From: Siphonodentalium dalli
Lineage: Eukaryota; Mollusca; Scaphopoda; Gadilida; Siphonodentaliidae
Reading direction: 5' to 3'
Assembly: GCA_032622095.1 (NCBI GenBank)
Contig: CP136067.1
Coordinates: 137,707,990 to 137,771,989 of the forward strand
Length of the DNA stretch: 64,000 nt
The position numbers were made by a program, and so were the translations under genes. The notes below the pieces were generated by a model. That model made no database searches. It was given only the letters and a program-made list of their open reading frames with translations, and was not told the origin of the DNA. Below, piece by piece: positions 11,701 to 23,700 of this stretch (the stretch's first letter is position 1; every line of letters starts with the position of its first letter).

Positions 11701-14700
11701 ACGTAGTGAAGAATTCGCCATATTTTTATCCCCAGTAGGACATTCCTCGTGAGCGGGGTGGGTGCGAAACCCTGGGAGGGAGCTCAGCGTTCAGTGGGCA
11801 AGATACTTCTAGGAGATATATATTTTACTTATTTAGGAAAATATTGTATCTCCGTCAAAGGTATCTTGCCCACTGAACTATATGGTAAAGAATAGAATTT
11901 TCTAACAGGTGGAGGCCACGAGGAAACAAAAACACTGCTATGCATCTGAATCAAAGAACTGGATTGACCTGATAACCTACAATATATACATATACATGCA
12001 CAGACATATAGATATATATGTATATACATATATATATATATACACACATGCACAATAGGACCATAAGCCAATGTAATATTCCATCCTAAAACTAATACCT
12101 GTCAGCAAGCTCAAACGAACAAAAAGTGGCCACTTAAGAGTTTAAGACCCCTGCAAGTAAAGTAAATAGCTTCAGAAGACATGGAGATGGATACGACATT
12201 CGCATCGGAACTTAGGGCTAATAATGTATCAGCCGAGTACTTGCCGGGAAAGGTACGGGTAATCGAGAGGGCGCATCATATGATCTGGCATCCGACACCC
12301 AATGCTAACGAATCTCGCACAAGGAGAAGCATCTGGCAAGAATTTTCATCCGGCTTTATGAAGTGTGCCCAACACGATTCATATGCTGCCCCACAGGTGC
12401 AACATTATCCTGCATTGGCAATCGCTGAGGTCAGCAAAGGACCTGGCTTAGTATGTTAAATGAGCACTAGGCGAATCAAGCACTATCAGGGAAAACAAAA
12501 CCATTATGTACCGACAACCGAGCCCATAAGAAGAATGACGTATTAGACGCAAAGGCTGATATCACAGAAGCCATTTCGTTCTTCTTTTCCACGCTGCTAA
12601 TACGCCGTGTTGCCCATTAAGCCCGAGTGGGGTGCTGAACTAGACCTCATGTCAACAGTGTTCTGAAATTGAGCATATGTCGAACCATGGATAATGGACT
12701 CATCTATGTATGACTGGACAACAAAAGTGAAATCCATGTTGAGTTAGCACTGAAAGCAACCTGAAGACAAAATATATGTCATTCGTATCTATTACGGAAA
12801 CACAGCGAGGTCGGAGATAAAGCATGTATGCTTGTTTATCTCTGATTCTTGCGTCCCAAATCGAGATGTAAATATTTACCCTATCGAGCACCCGAACCAG
12901 TCCAGAACACGTCTTAAAAGTCAGGAAAATGAAAGGGCGAGAGTCATATACTAATCTAGTGATATGAATGACTATAGACATTCTCCAGCAAAGCCCGTGA
13001 CCATGAAAGAGCTGGATGGAACATGGAAAGAAGCAACAACTTATAAAGCAAGAAGTTGAACACATCCCAACCCGAGAACAGTAAAATGGTGGAATACCTC
13101 TCAGGATGGTCGAACCCAGGTCGCCAAGTGTGCAGTCCGATGGCATAACCACCCAGCTCTGACGACGTTAGGCAGGGTACAAATTGACCAGCATCACAGG
13201 GCAAGTTGCTACCCAAATGCTAACAAAAGCCATGCAACTTGGATCCTATTTCCTCATTTGACTGTCCCAGGGTATGCCAACAGTCGTCCCGTTAGTATCC
13301 GACTTGGAGTCCCTGTCGATAGTCCAGAAAGCCCACCAAATGCGGCCAATGGGTTCGATGGGTAGCCCCAACCCGCGACCTGTTTGGTGGGACTATCATC
13401 CTGAGTGCTAATTACGCCAATGAAGGGAACACTATACATCGACAAGTGACAGTGTCCTGGTCGTAAAGGTTTCTATCTCTTCCTTGGAACCCTCGAAACA
13501 AGGGAAAGCACTCTGATGTTCTGTTAAATTGTAAATGATTGTAGAACAATGCTATCAAATCATGTCAATCTGAGGTTATTTGCTAATCAAAATTCGACAT
13601 TAATTTTCTTCCTGCGCTTGGCTGCATCAGAGAACACTGAACAACTAACTGAGCTCCCTCGTAAGCGCATGTAAAGGTGACCCGAAAGGAATGTCGAAAG
13701 CCCTTTCACCTCGTGCTGGAGCGACTGCTCGATCTGATCCTGATCTCCATCCGTCGATGGGGTGTTAACAGCACAATACACCACGACAAGCTTCATTTCT
13801 AAATGCATGTGAGGTCTGGTCATTGGGGACCCCGGAGGAATGTCCAGATCCTGTACATCTCGGGGTGGAGCAGCAGCTCGACCGATCCCGATATCCAACC
13901 GACCGAACTGGCCATGGGAGGTTAGTAGGTACCAGTTCCCAAGCAAGCTTCCTGCTATAATGGCGTCAGGGAATAAGATCTTTTGTTTTCATTTAAAATC
14001 AAACCCGAAGTTACTGGCAGCTGTTGGCCAGAATGCGGCCAGTAACCTGTCTGCCAAGCCCCCGGAAGTGGTGACTTATAATAAGGAGGAAACAAGCCTG
14101 TGAACTGTGATCCCATTCCATGCCCAGCTGGGGCAGAAGGCATGGAGGATAAACTTTCAGGTGCCAAATAATTGCGTAAATGTAATAATTTGAGAAAAAG
14201 TCTCCTAATTTGAATTGAGACAAAGTAAAATGGCCATTTGACTAGTAATTTTAGCCCAAATTTCCACACACTATGATCATAAGGCACCGGAGAGCATGGT
14301 CAGGGACCACTGAGGGTGTATCCCCCAGCCGCGCTGACCCCGAGATGACGACTTGTAGCGATGGACGGCGTGTGTCGAGTGTTTTAGTAGAGCTCAGTGG
14401 TCACAGCCGTCCGGGGCACGTCAACAGCCAACAGTCGACCCGCAGAAGCAGATTGACGTCCCGTTCGATAGTCCAGGGAGCGCACCAATGTGACTAATGG
14501 GTTCAATGGGTAGCCCCAACCCGCGCCCTGTTTGGTGTGACTATCGCCCCGAGTGCTAATTACGCCAATTAGAGGAACACGATATATCGGCAAGTCAGAG
14601 AAGGATCCAGGGATGTTTTGATACCTGTTACAGGTTTGGGTGCCCAAACTATAGAGACCCAAATGTCCCCAAATTCCATGTAGATAGTATTTATTCCAGT

Positions 14701-17700
14701 TGGATCTTCCATATTTTCAAGGAATTTTTCTACAATTCAACAAAATGTCCTAGTAATGCAAATCATCAGCCCGCAGATGATATATAGTCTATAATATGGA
14801 GCCTTTATTTGCACAATCAATTATCCAGTACTGAATATTTTAACATCCAAATTTATATGGGCACATACTCAAATACAGAACAGGTGTCCCCAAACAAAAA
14901 TTCTCTGGATCCTTCCCCGCGAGTTTGTCCGTGTCCTAGGGGAAGCAACTCGTGTGAGCTACGGGTTCGATGGGTAGCCCCAACCCGCGTCCTGTGTGGT
15001 GTGACTATCGCTCCGAGTGCTAATTACGCCAATTAGAGGAACCCTATATATCGACTTTCGTTCTCTATTCTTGGGACCTCGAAACGAGGGAAGCGACGTC
15101 AAGGGGAGCTACGGGGAAGGCGATTCATGAACCTGTTCTTACCTCGATGAGCAGTCCTGTGAAAGTAATTAATGTGATTACGAACAATCACAAATACACC
15201 TGTTGTGTTATGTTACCATGCTGTGCCAACCAAGGCAAAAACAGCTCCATTGTTGGTTAAAAAGGTTCAAATTGACATTCAGGATTTTACAATCCTATCA
15301 GCGTATTTCACAAGCGTTAAAACAGTGCTTTTGTCTTCAGTTTTACACCAGACGATGATTGTCAACGTCTATAAATAAAGCCGTAAAACGAAAAAATGAA
15401 CTCGAAAGTAAGTCACCTAATTTCGTGATACCTTTAACCACCGTCAACGCACGTGGTAACTTAAATTATACGTCACCTGTATGCCATAGATTTGTTATAA
15501 AGAAAACGATCAGCGTCTTTAGTCATATCCAATGGTGCCTCGAATGTTCTGTCGTTAATAGGCCAGAACTCTAATATTGTCGGCATAAACAACGGATATA
15601 ACTTCATTGACCGATTAAAATTATGGAAGACAAAGTCCGTTAAAATGAAACGAGTCATCCATTTCCGATCTTATATTCGGAACAAAACCGCGTAATCTTT
15701 ATGTGAATTGTTACATAATTTTCAACTATAAGCAAAGAAATAATGTTGTTTGTATAAAACAAAAACAAAACTGTTTTTGCTATACAAACTGCAACTTAGC
15801 TTCGTATTCTTGTGAGAGATTCTTTTTGCACCCGTCCCTGTGAGGAGGGAAAAAAATATGGCGAATTCTTCACTACGTGTCAGAAATCACGTGATTACAC
15901 GGGTCATGAACATGACAGAGGATATGTACCATAGAATTTCGTACGTTTTTTTCAACTCGGAGAGTTAACCCCTCCTACTTGGGATAATATACCATATAGT
16001 TCAGTGGGCAAGATACCTTTGACGGAGATATCACCATTTGAACTATGCGGGACGCAACGATTGGCGATAAACAAATGCAAATGATTTGTCATCGAGAGTC
16101 ACTGCATTTAATTAATATATAAGAATGACGGTGTGTGGGCTGTAAATTTGGATTAATATTTGTAAAAATAACTACTTTGAGCAAGATTATTTTCCATTTC
16201 ATTTTTGATCACCCAACCGGAGTGTTTCACATCACTTTAACTTGAATATTACACATACCTGTTTGACTAATGACCAAATGAGGCTCTTATCTTCATCATT
16301 CACTTCTTCTGTTTGACAGGCATCACCTCTCTAAAAGAAAACAAGATCATTGTTAGGGCGTGGAAAAATAAGGCCGTGGTAATTCAAACAGAGGGCAATA
16401 ACTCTGGTAAAAATTGGCGGGCGGAACCCAAATTCGAACTTGACCTGGGCTAGTAAACTCACATACCAATTTTCATTCCATTCAATTCAGACTTACTAAA
16501 GTTATCATCTGGAAACCAAAAGCGAACAAGTGGACAAATATCACAATACGTCCCATTTATAACGGGAGTATAAAAATTATAAATTTATCCAAGTAGTGAG
16601 GGAAGAATACAACACTGGTTCAGGATTCTTCAGAAAGACATACATGTAAGTTGCTACATTACACCATGAGTGACAAAAGAGAACTGTCCAGAGTCCAACA
16701 CAATAATCACATGATAGAACTTGTAATAGCCAGGTTCAGCCACAAGTACATGTAACTTGTAACGTGTATTGCCATTGCCAACGAAAGTCACCTGACTCAA
16801 GTGACCAATCAGCCTACATTACACACTTAGAAGTTTTGTGTCAAACATGTAGCAAAGAGGAATTATTCAATCTTCTGATAACCAAGGAGAAGATAACACA
16901 ACTATCGTAGAGAGGTGCACGAATGTATTATGCTCAGGTTCTATTGCTATTCGATATGGCTGGCTCAATTCAGGATTTATAGGCGTATACAGTAATGCTC
17001 TAAGTAATCGACTCCTTAAACACAGCTGAATTATGGGTAATTTTTCAGGATTTAGTCGGAAATATGGCTTGTTGCCATTCATCGGAAAGCTCTCCCCGAG
17101 AGCTTTCCGATGAATGGCAACAAGCCATATTTCCGACTAAATCCTGAAAAGTTACCCATAATTCTGCTGTGTTTAAGGAGTCGATTACTTAGGGCAGTAC
17201 TGTAGTTCATCTGCCGCTTGGAACCCATACATGGCAGCAGTTTTTCGTCGCTTATGTGCGAATGTAAGATATTCTATACAGTGAGCAGCCAATGATATTC
17301 AGGCATAGAGAGAGAATAGAATGTGTCCGTGTGAAAATAAATTGTTTGAAACCAATAAATCATATCTGCAGTCCCACAGTTGACATGTAGCTTGTTATTG
17401 TTTACATGTTCTGCTTCAAGTTGGGCCGATATCTCAAAATGTTCAGCATTGGCGCTGTAAAATCACATGACTTTTCCCGCCAAGTGCATATCCATAGCAA
17501 TACAAGTTACAACTTACATGTACGAGTGGCTGAACCTGGCTAATATCTCACCATTCACAGGCCTGCAGGTTTCAAAATTATGTGTATCCTATTTTTCGTT
17601 CCCCTGGTTTTTGCTTAGGTAAACCCATACCACACATAGGTTAGCAGAAGAGTTACACAAACTGTTATAATCAATACAACTGGTATTATTAACTACAGAT

Positions 17701-20700
17701 GGGCAACTCATTGAACTACCGTAATAATTTGAATGTCTTATTTTGGGACTTGATTGAGCAAAATTTATAAAAACTTTGGCACAACCTGTTTTCATTCGCG
17801 GCATTTTCATTTCAGATAACCTTCAGGCTAGGGGAACTGAACGCAGGGTTCGTACACCTTTGTCCCAGTGAAATTCCAGTATATTTCCAGTATAAAATAT
17901 ATAAATTTCCAGTATAATTATGTGATGTAATATGCTATAATACTGATCAACATATATACATAAATAAAATTGGAACCTACAACCTACCATGTAAACATAT
18001 GAAATCTATGTCGGTGTGAAAAACTGCTGTAGGTATGACTACACCATCTATTATTAGGCAACATGGCGACTGTGGTGTTATTTCTACAAGTAGGCACGAT
18101 AGCCTAGGCGTAGTGACCAGTAGCAGTACTGGAATACTCGCGAGTCCAGAGAGGCTCAGACTGATGAACTGGCTGTACTACTACTAGGTGCTGAATAAAT
18201 TATGCCCGGTTTTCCAGGACTTTTCCAGTATCACAAAAAAATACCGTTTTTCCAGGATATTCCAGTATTCAAAATAATAGTGATCGTTTTTCAAGTATAT
18301 TGGAAATTCCAGTATAGGAGTACGAACCCTGTGAACGGTTGTTTGCCTCAAATTTTTGCAGGCCTGAGTCACTGTGAACTGCACTAATAAACACTGAGTT
18401 GAGTTTAGCCTAGTCAGAAAAAGCTATGTGAACTACCAAAAGATAAAACATTCTGTGTAGGCTTCAGCTTATAATTATTAGAGACATAATTGACTTGTAT
18501 TCCTTTTGAAAATTTAGCGAAAGAGAGTCTTTATCTTGGAAATTCAAACTGGCTGTTCTCTTTTAACTGTTTCATGATGGGAGATGCGCTGGGGGCAGCT
18601 TTAAAGATCATGTGCCAGTGCATTCTCTAATATATATGAGTCTCTTATGGGAGCCTAATATATAAGGGAATGCACTGGCTTTCAATGTCAGGATAAATAT
18701 TGTTGGACCAATGTATTCTTTTATATATATGTGAGGCTCCCTATGGGAGACTCGCAGATGTAAGAGAATGCAATAGCAAAGGGTTTTTGCAAAATTTCAG
18801 GAAATATCCAGTCATGGAAGGTCCCTTGAATTAAAAATACTTAACTGTGTATATAAAATACTTGTATTTAACTGAAAAAAAGATAAAAGAAGATACAAAC
18901 CACTTGAATTTTGACCACAGTGTAGTTGCCGTTCGGCCGTGGTGTACTGTACTTGCCATTCGGCCACGTGGGTTCAACTAAAGTTACAAACTCTGACACC
19001 GCGGCCTAACGGCAAGTACACTGCAGCGACCGTGGACACTTGTTGTGTCAACCGGGGTAGGTATTCTGTACATACACATTTTCTAGCACTCATGAGATAA
19101 TTTTCAGAATCCACTCAAAAACATTAGGTATCCTCTATATAGTACCTGGCCCAGGTATTCCTCTGAGACATTTATATTGTATGGAGTCTCGAGTGGTTTG
19201 AGATCTTCTGTAAACACACCATTTGTTTCCTCCTCAGTAGCACTTGAATCTGAATCAGTCTTCGTCTCATCATGATCTGACTTCCAATCACTCTCTAAAC
19301 CTGGTTAAAATGTATTATAGAAGATGTAACAAACATAATAGTATTGTAAATGTCGATATCAGATCAGGTCAGAAAAAACATACAGTAATGTCCTAAATAA
19401 TCGACTCCTTAACCACAGCAGAATTATGGGTAACTTTTTAGGATTTAGTCGGAAATATGGCTTGTTGCCATTCATCGGAAAGCTCTCATTGAGAGCTTTC
19501 CGATGAATGGCAAACAGCCATATTTCCGACTAAATCCTGAAATTTACCCATAATTCTGCTATGGTTAAGGAGTCGATTATTTAGGGCATTACTGTAGGTA
19601 TAATTCCCCTAACATGCTTAACCCTTTCATGACAGGAGCTTGACTGAGACTCAAATAATTAGTTTTTTTGGCCTTAGCAGAAACAAATGTTTTAAAGACA
19701 CCTGAAAAAAATTTAGGCAGGCATTCCACCAAATTCATATCGGTAAACACTGTGCCCAATAAACGTGCATGTGCACAAAATAAACATGGAAAAGCATTTG
19801 TCATTAAATAAATACATTACTGAGAAACACTGAAATAATACTATACTAATATATCAATGAAAGATTATCTCAGAATTGATCAAAAAGCAAATATGTGACC
19901 CGTCATATCAAAACTAGTCGTAAGTCTAAAAATATTTTATTTTAGTTATGTGTTGCATGCCATAGAGTGTGATAAGAGCTTTACATAGATCGCACACTTA
20001 AGGGGGTCCAAAGTTATAGGATTTTGAATGTCAGTGTTGACACGAACCGATGATTCCAGAGATAATCAGAGATAATCACATTTAAAGACAAACATATTAG
20101 CTAAATTCTCAATAAATATACACCATTATATGTTCAAATTACAAAAGCACATTTATAGACACAAACTTCACTTTATGCTACTTTATGTCGACAGAGTAGA
20201 ACTATATACAAATGTGTCAAAAACAAAAATCATAATTTTTCTGATTTTTTGCATGTACTCAGTATTATAAATCCAGACTTATGACTGGTTTTGATATGGC
20301 GGGTCACATATATCAATTCTTTTGTTCAAATTCAAACCCCCCCCCCCTACCAGGCCAAACCATGGTCACCCTGATGCACCCGAATTATCCAAATCTAAAG
20401 GCCTGTTCTCTATTTACTCATTTCATTTATGACTTGTTTTCGTTGTAAGAATTAGTTGACACCAAAGCTGTTAAGTTTCATGGATTGACAATCCGTGAGA
20501 CTCCCGGAATACCATAGCGAAAAACCCCAAAATACGGATAGGCACCCATTTCTCCCGCATGTGCCCCAATAAATACTTCCCATTTTCTTGGTAAAATGGA
20601 TAGGTGCAGATGCACTTTGATTGGAGGGTGACAACCTTAATTGATTTGCACTCTCCCAAAACCTTGATGTGTGAAAATGCTGTATAAATAGGACACTTCA

Positions 20701-23700
20701 CAGGTGACCGCAGAAGTGAAAAATGACTGACATGACATTGTAAACAATAGAAGGGGGAAAACTCTATATTTTTAACAGGATGTTTTTCCCTGGTCGCTGT
20801 AGCTTTCTACTGTGCATGTCTTATAAGCCACAGGCGGCAGGCTACAGTTGGCTCAAATAAGGCCACTATTTCTCAGCTGTTCAAAGCATTGTATTATTTT
20901 ATATAAGATTCATGTATCTCACATTAGATGTATAAAACTGTTTTCATTACTGTTTTGCTTAGGTATATATTTTTTTTAAATAAACACAAATAGAAGCTCA
21001 TAAAATTACATTATCTTCATCATATATAAAAAGATGAAATTAATTTAATTTGTTTTTATTAACATGCCACTCATGAGCATTTTTGGGCATACCTTCCGCA
21101 AAAATCTCCCGGACAGCCATTTTCAAAACTTAACAGGTCTGGTTGACACTGAGTAAACTCTATTGATTGTCCATACCTTCTGCCTCAAAGTGTTTCTCAC
21201 AGTCGCTCTCGTTCATGTTGTCAAGGCTGTTGGCTCGGAACTCAGGTGATAGGAATGTCTCGCTCGGTTCATTTATCGATGTATCGAGCTGAGTTGGATT
21301 CCTCATGGATTTCATCAGGAGGCTCGTACATCGAACTGCTAACTCCAGAGCATCCATCCAGCATTTACCTGAAGAAAAAAAAAGTTACTAAGGTCAATAT
21401 TACAGCAGCGTAGAACTGCCAAACAACTTTTTGTTATGGTACTATCATAACTATTAAAGATGCATAATCCAAATTAACGCTCGCAAATTACTATTTCCTT
21501 GGCTTCGGGAGTAAAAAATTTTTTATTCGAGTCAAGAAACCCACCCATCAAGGCTCAGAGTGATCAGATATCAATGTTGAAATCTATTATTTTTCACCAG
21601 CGATAATTTTAAATGGCCCAGTAAACATTTAGACGAGAAGACGGTCTCGGACCAAATTGCAGATGAAGATGGATAACACGAAAATCAAGAGGCTTGTCAA
21701 ACTGGCAAAATTAGTTGAACATAATGTTGCTAAATAACAGGTTTTTGGGAAATTCTTTTCTATAGTCGACTGTGGTTAGCATTATTTTTGGACAATTACT
21801 CAATAACTGAAGTGGCATTTCAAAATTTTTTGTTGTTGTTGGAATCTGAAGATATGGGGACCATCTAATCGGATTCAGTACCTTTAAATCAAGATAGCTA
21901 AGTTGATTAATCAAGATGTCTAAGTTGATCGTTCAAGATAGCTAAGTTGATTAATCAAGTGAACTATTGAGTTGATAAATTAAGATAACTAACTTGACTA
22001 ATCAAGATAGCTAAGTTGATTAATCATGATAATAGGGGAAGGAAGATACACTAAGGTCGCACTATGATACATATCTCGATACACCAATCGCGACACGAGT
22101 GCATATATTGATACATATAGTTGAATATAATATATATATATATATATATCACTTCATAATTTCTAATACTAATACTGTATAGGCCTAGACAGTGTATTAA
22201 TGTACCACATAACCCTACGTTCATGCGTTGACAACATATTAATTTTACTTTTAAGTTCAAGGACGGCACATCATGGTTATGACAGCATTGTAAGTGACCA
22301 TACTTTGAATCATGATGGCAATGCAAGAGGATTAACTCTAAATTTAGGCAATGGAATGAATAGATATAAAATTGGTTACATCTTCTGCGTGTATGTCTGT
22401 TCAAAAGTTGTATGGTTATCATCAGTCTAACAAAACTCAGACCGTGTTTCATTTCAATCAACTTACGGTCTGAAGACTCTCATGGTTAAAATTATTTCAA
22501 ACGAGAGAAATCTGCCAATACGCAGCGAGCGATGCCTTGATTGACCTATGAATAGCTGCTTGCAAATTCAATTAATATTAACTTATTGATACAAGCCACA
22601 CCTGCGGCATTTGACTGCATCTCATGAAGTTATCGTATAAACTACACGTTAGAGTCGTGTATCTTAACTGACCAAACGTCGTATGTTCAAAATCAAAACT
22701 AACGTACGTTTATTCATAATTGGGAAATGTTCAGACAGAACAAGTATACATAACAGAATTGTATTTGCAAAGATATTAAAAAAAAAACTATTTTCTCCTA
22801 ACCTACGGATATTACGTCACGTGCCAAATAAGGATAAATTCACAAATTCGTAGTAAATTCCAAGGCCGTATTGTAAACAAGGAGATGACGCAACATGACC
22901 GCGGTACAGCTTAATAAAACTTATATAGCGTTTGGTCCGAGACCGTCTTCTCGTCTAATAGCATTACATTGTTCTTTATTATATAGCATCTGAATTGCTA
23001 AACTTGTATTCTGCATGTACAGTGAAGCATATTTTATTGCACGGAAGAAGAGTGACAACTCTTAACTGTTTACATGACCTCGGGCGCACGTGTGTAGATC
23101 TATGTGTGTATCGCAATGATAAACACTGCCTTATGAATATTAATGAGTTTTCACAAAAAGGGAATTTCCCCTTCATCTCTGAAATAAGATTCCATGCGAC
23201 TGTCGTCAGAGGTAGATGAAAGTAATGAGACGGAGTCTGGATATATATCAGACTGGGTTATCATTATCCCATGTGGTAGGCGGAACAAACATGTAATAGT
23301 TATCTTTTGCAGAATCAAAGTCCAAATATTATGTGCAGCATTAATTGTCTAAGATCAGCATTTACAGTATTGAACTTATTATCTGATAATTTCCTGAGGG
23401 AACTACTCATCAATGAGTATTTAGTATAGAAAGGGTTAATAAGGGAACTACTCATCAATGAGTATTTAGCATAGGGTTAATTAACTCACCATCTTGCTCA
23501 GACGGAGCCCTGAATATAAGGTAAGAGTAAGGCAGTGGTTGGACAATAGCACCAATAGTTTCCCCTTTTGGACCCTGCAAAAGAAAAAATAGGAATGAAG
23601 ATATGATAAATTTATCATGGATATTTAAAAAAAATTTAAGAAAGAAACATTGAAATTCTATCAATGAGATATGTCAGTGGGTTATCTCCAGGGGCGCGGA

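Larger units (their letters stand above)
11548..16030. mobile_element. 4.5-kb element with ~180-bp inverted ends
   Basis: 11548-11727 and 15851-16030 are near-perfect inverted repeats, including GTATCTTGCCCACTGAAC, CCCAAGTAGGAGGGGTTAAC and CACGTGATTTCTGACACG. The interior is more GC-rich than its surroundings, with repeated blocks and a tRNA-like segment but no recognisable transposase. The left end is rearranged: a 62-bp inverted pair (11516-11577 and 11792-11853) and an extra terminal copy at 11851-11888 identical in form to the right terminus. Confidence 0.75.
11384..16240. mobile_element. Family E TTAA element split by a 4.5-kb insertion
   Basis: Left part 11384-11520 (TTAAAGACATATTATGCACT) and right part 16031-16240 (ending CACATCACTTTAA) together match the intact ~380-bp copies at 39026-39405 and 45452-45826. 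The middle is foreign. The right TTAA lies 19 nt from the exon 7 donor. Confidence 0.8.

Noticed and set aside
12181-13152. Open frames in the 4.5-kb element as a transposase
   Set aside because: No DDE/D-like or zinc-finger pattern found, and frames on both strands overlap. Left as unrecognised.
13100-13160. Functional tRNA gene
   Set aside because: Acceptor and anticodon stems do not pair; only the box elements resemble a tRNA.
15359-15574. Possible coding exon at the right of the 4.5-kb element
   Set aside because: Short, no recognisable motif, and no acceptor/donor pair giving a continuous frame.
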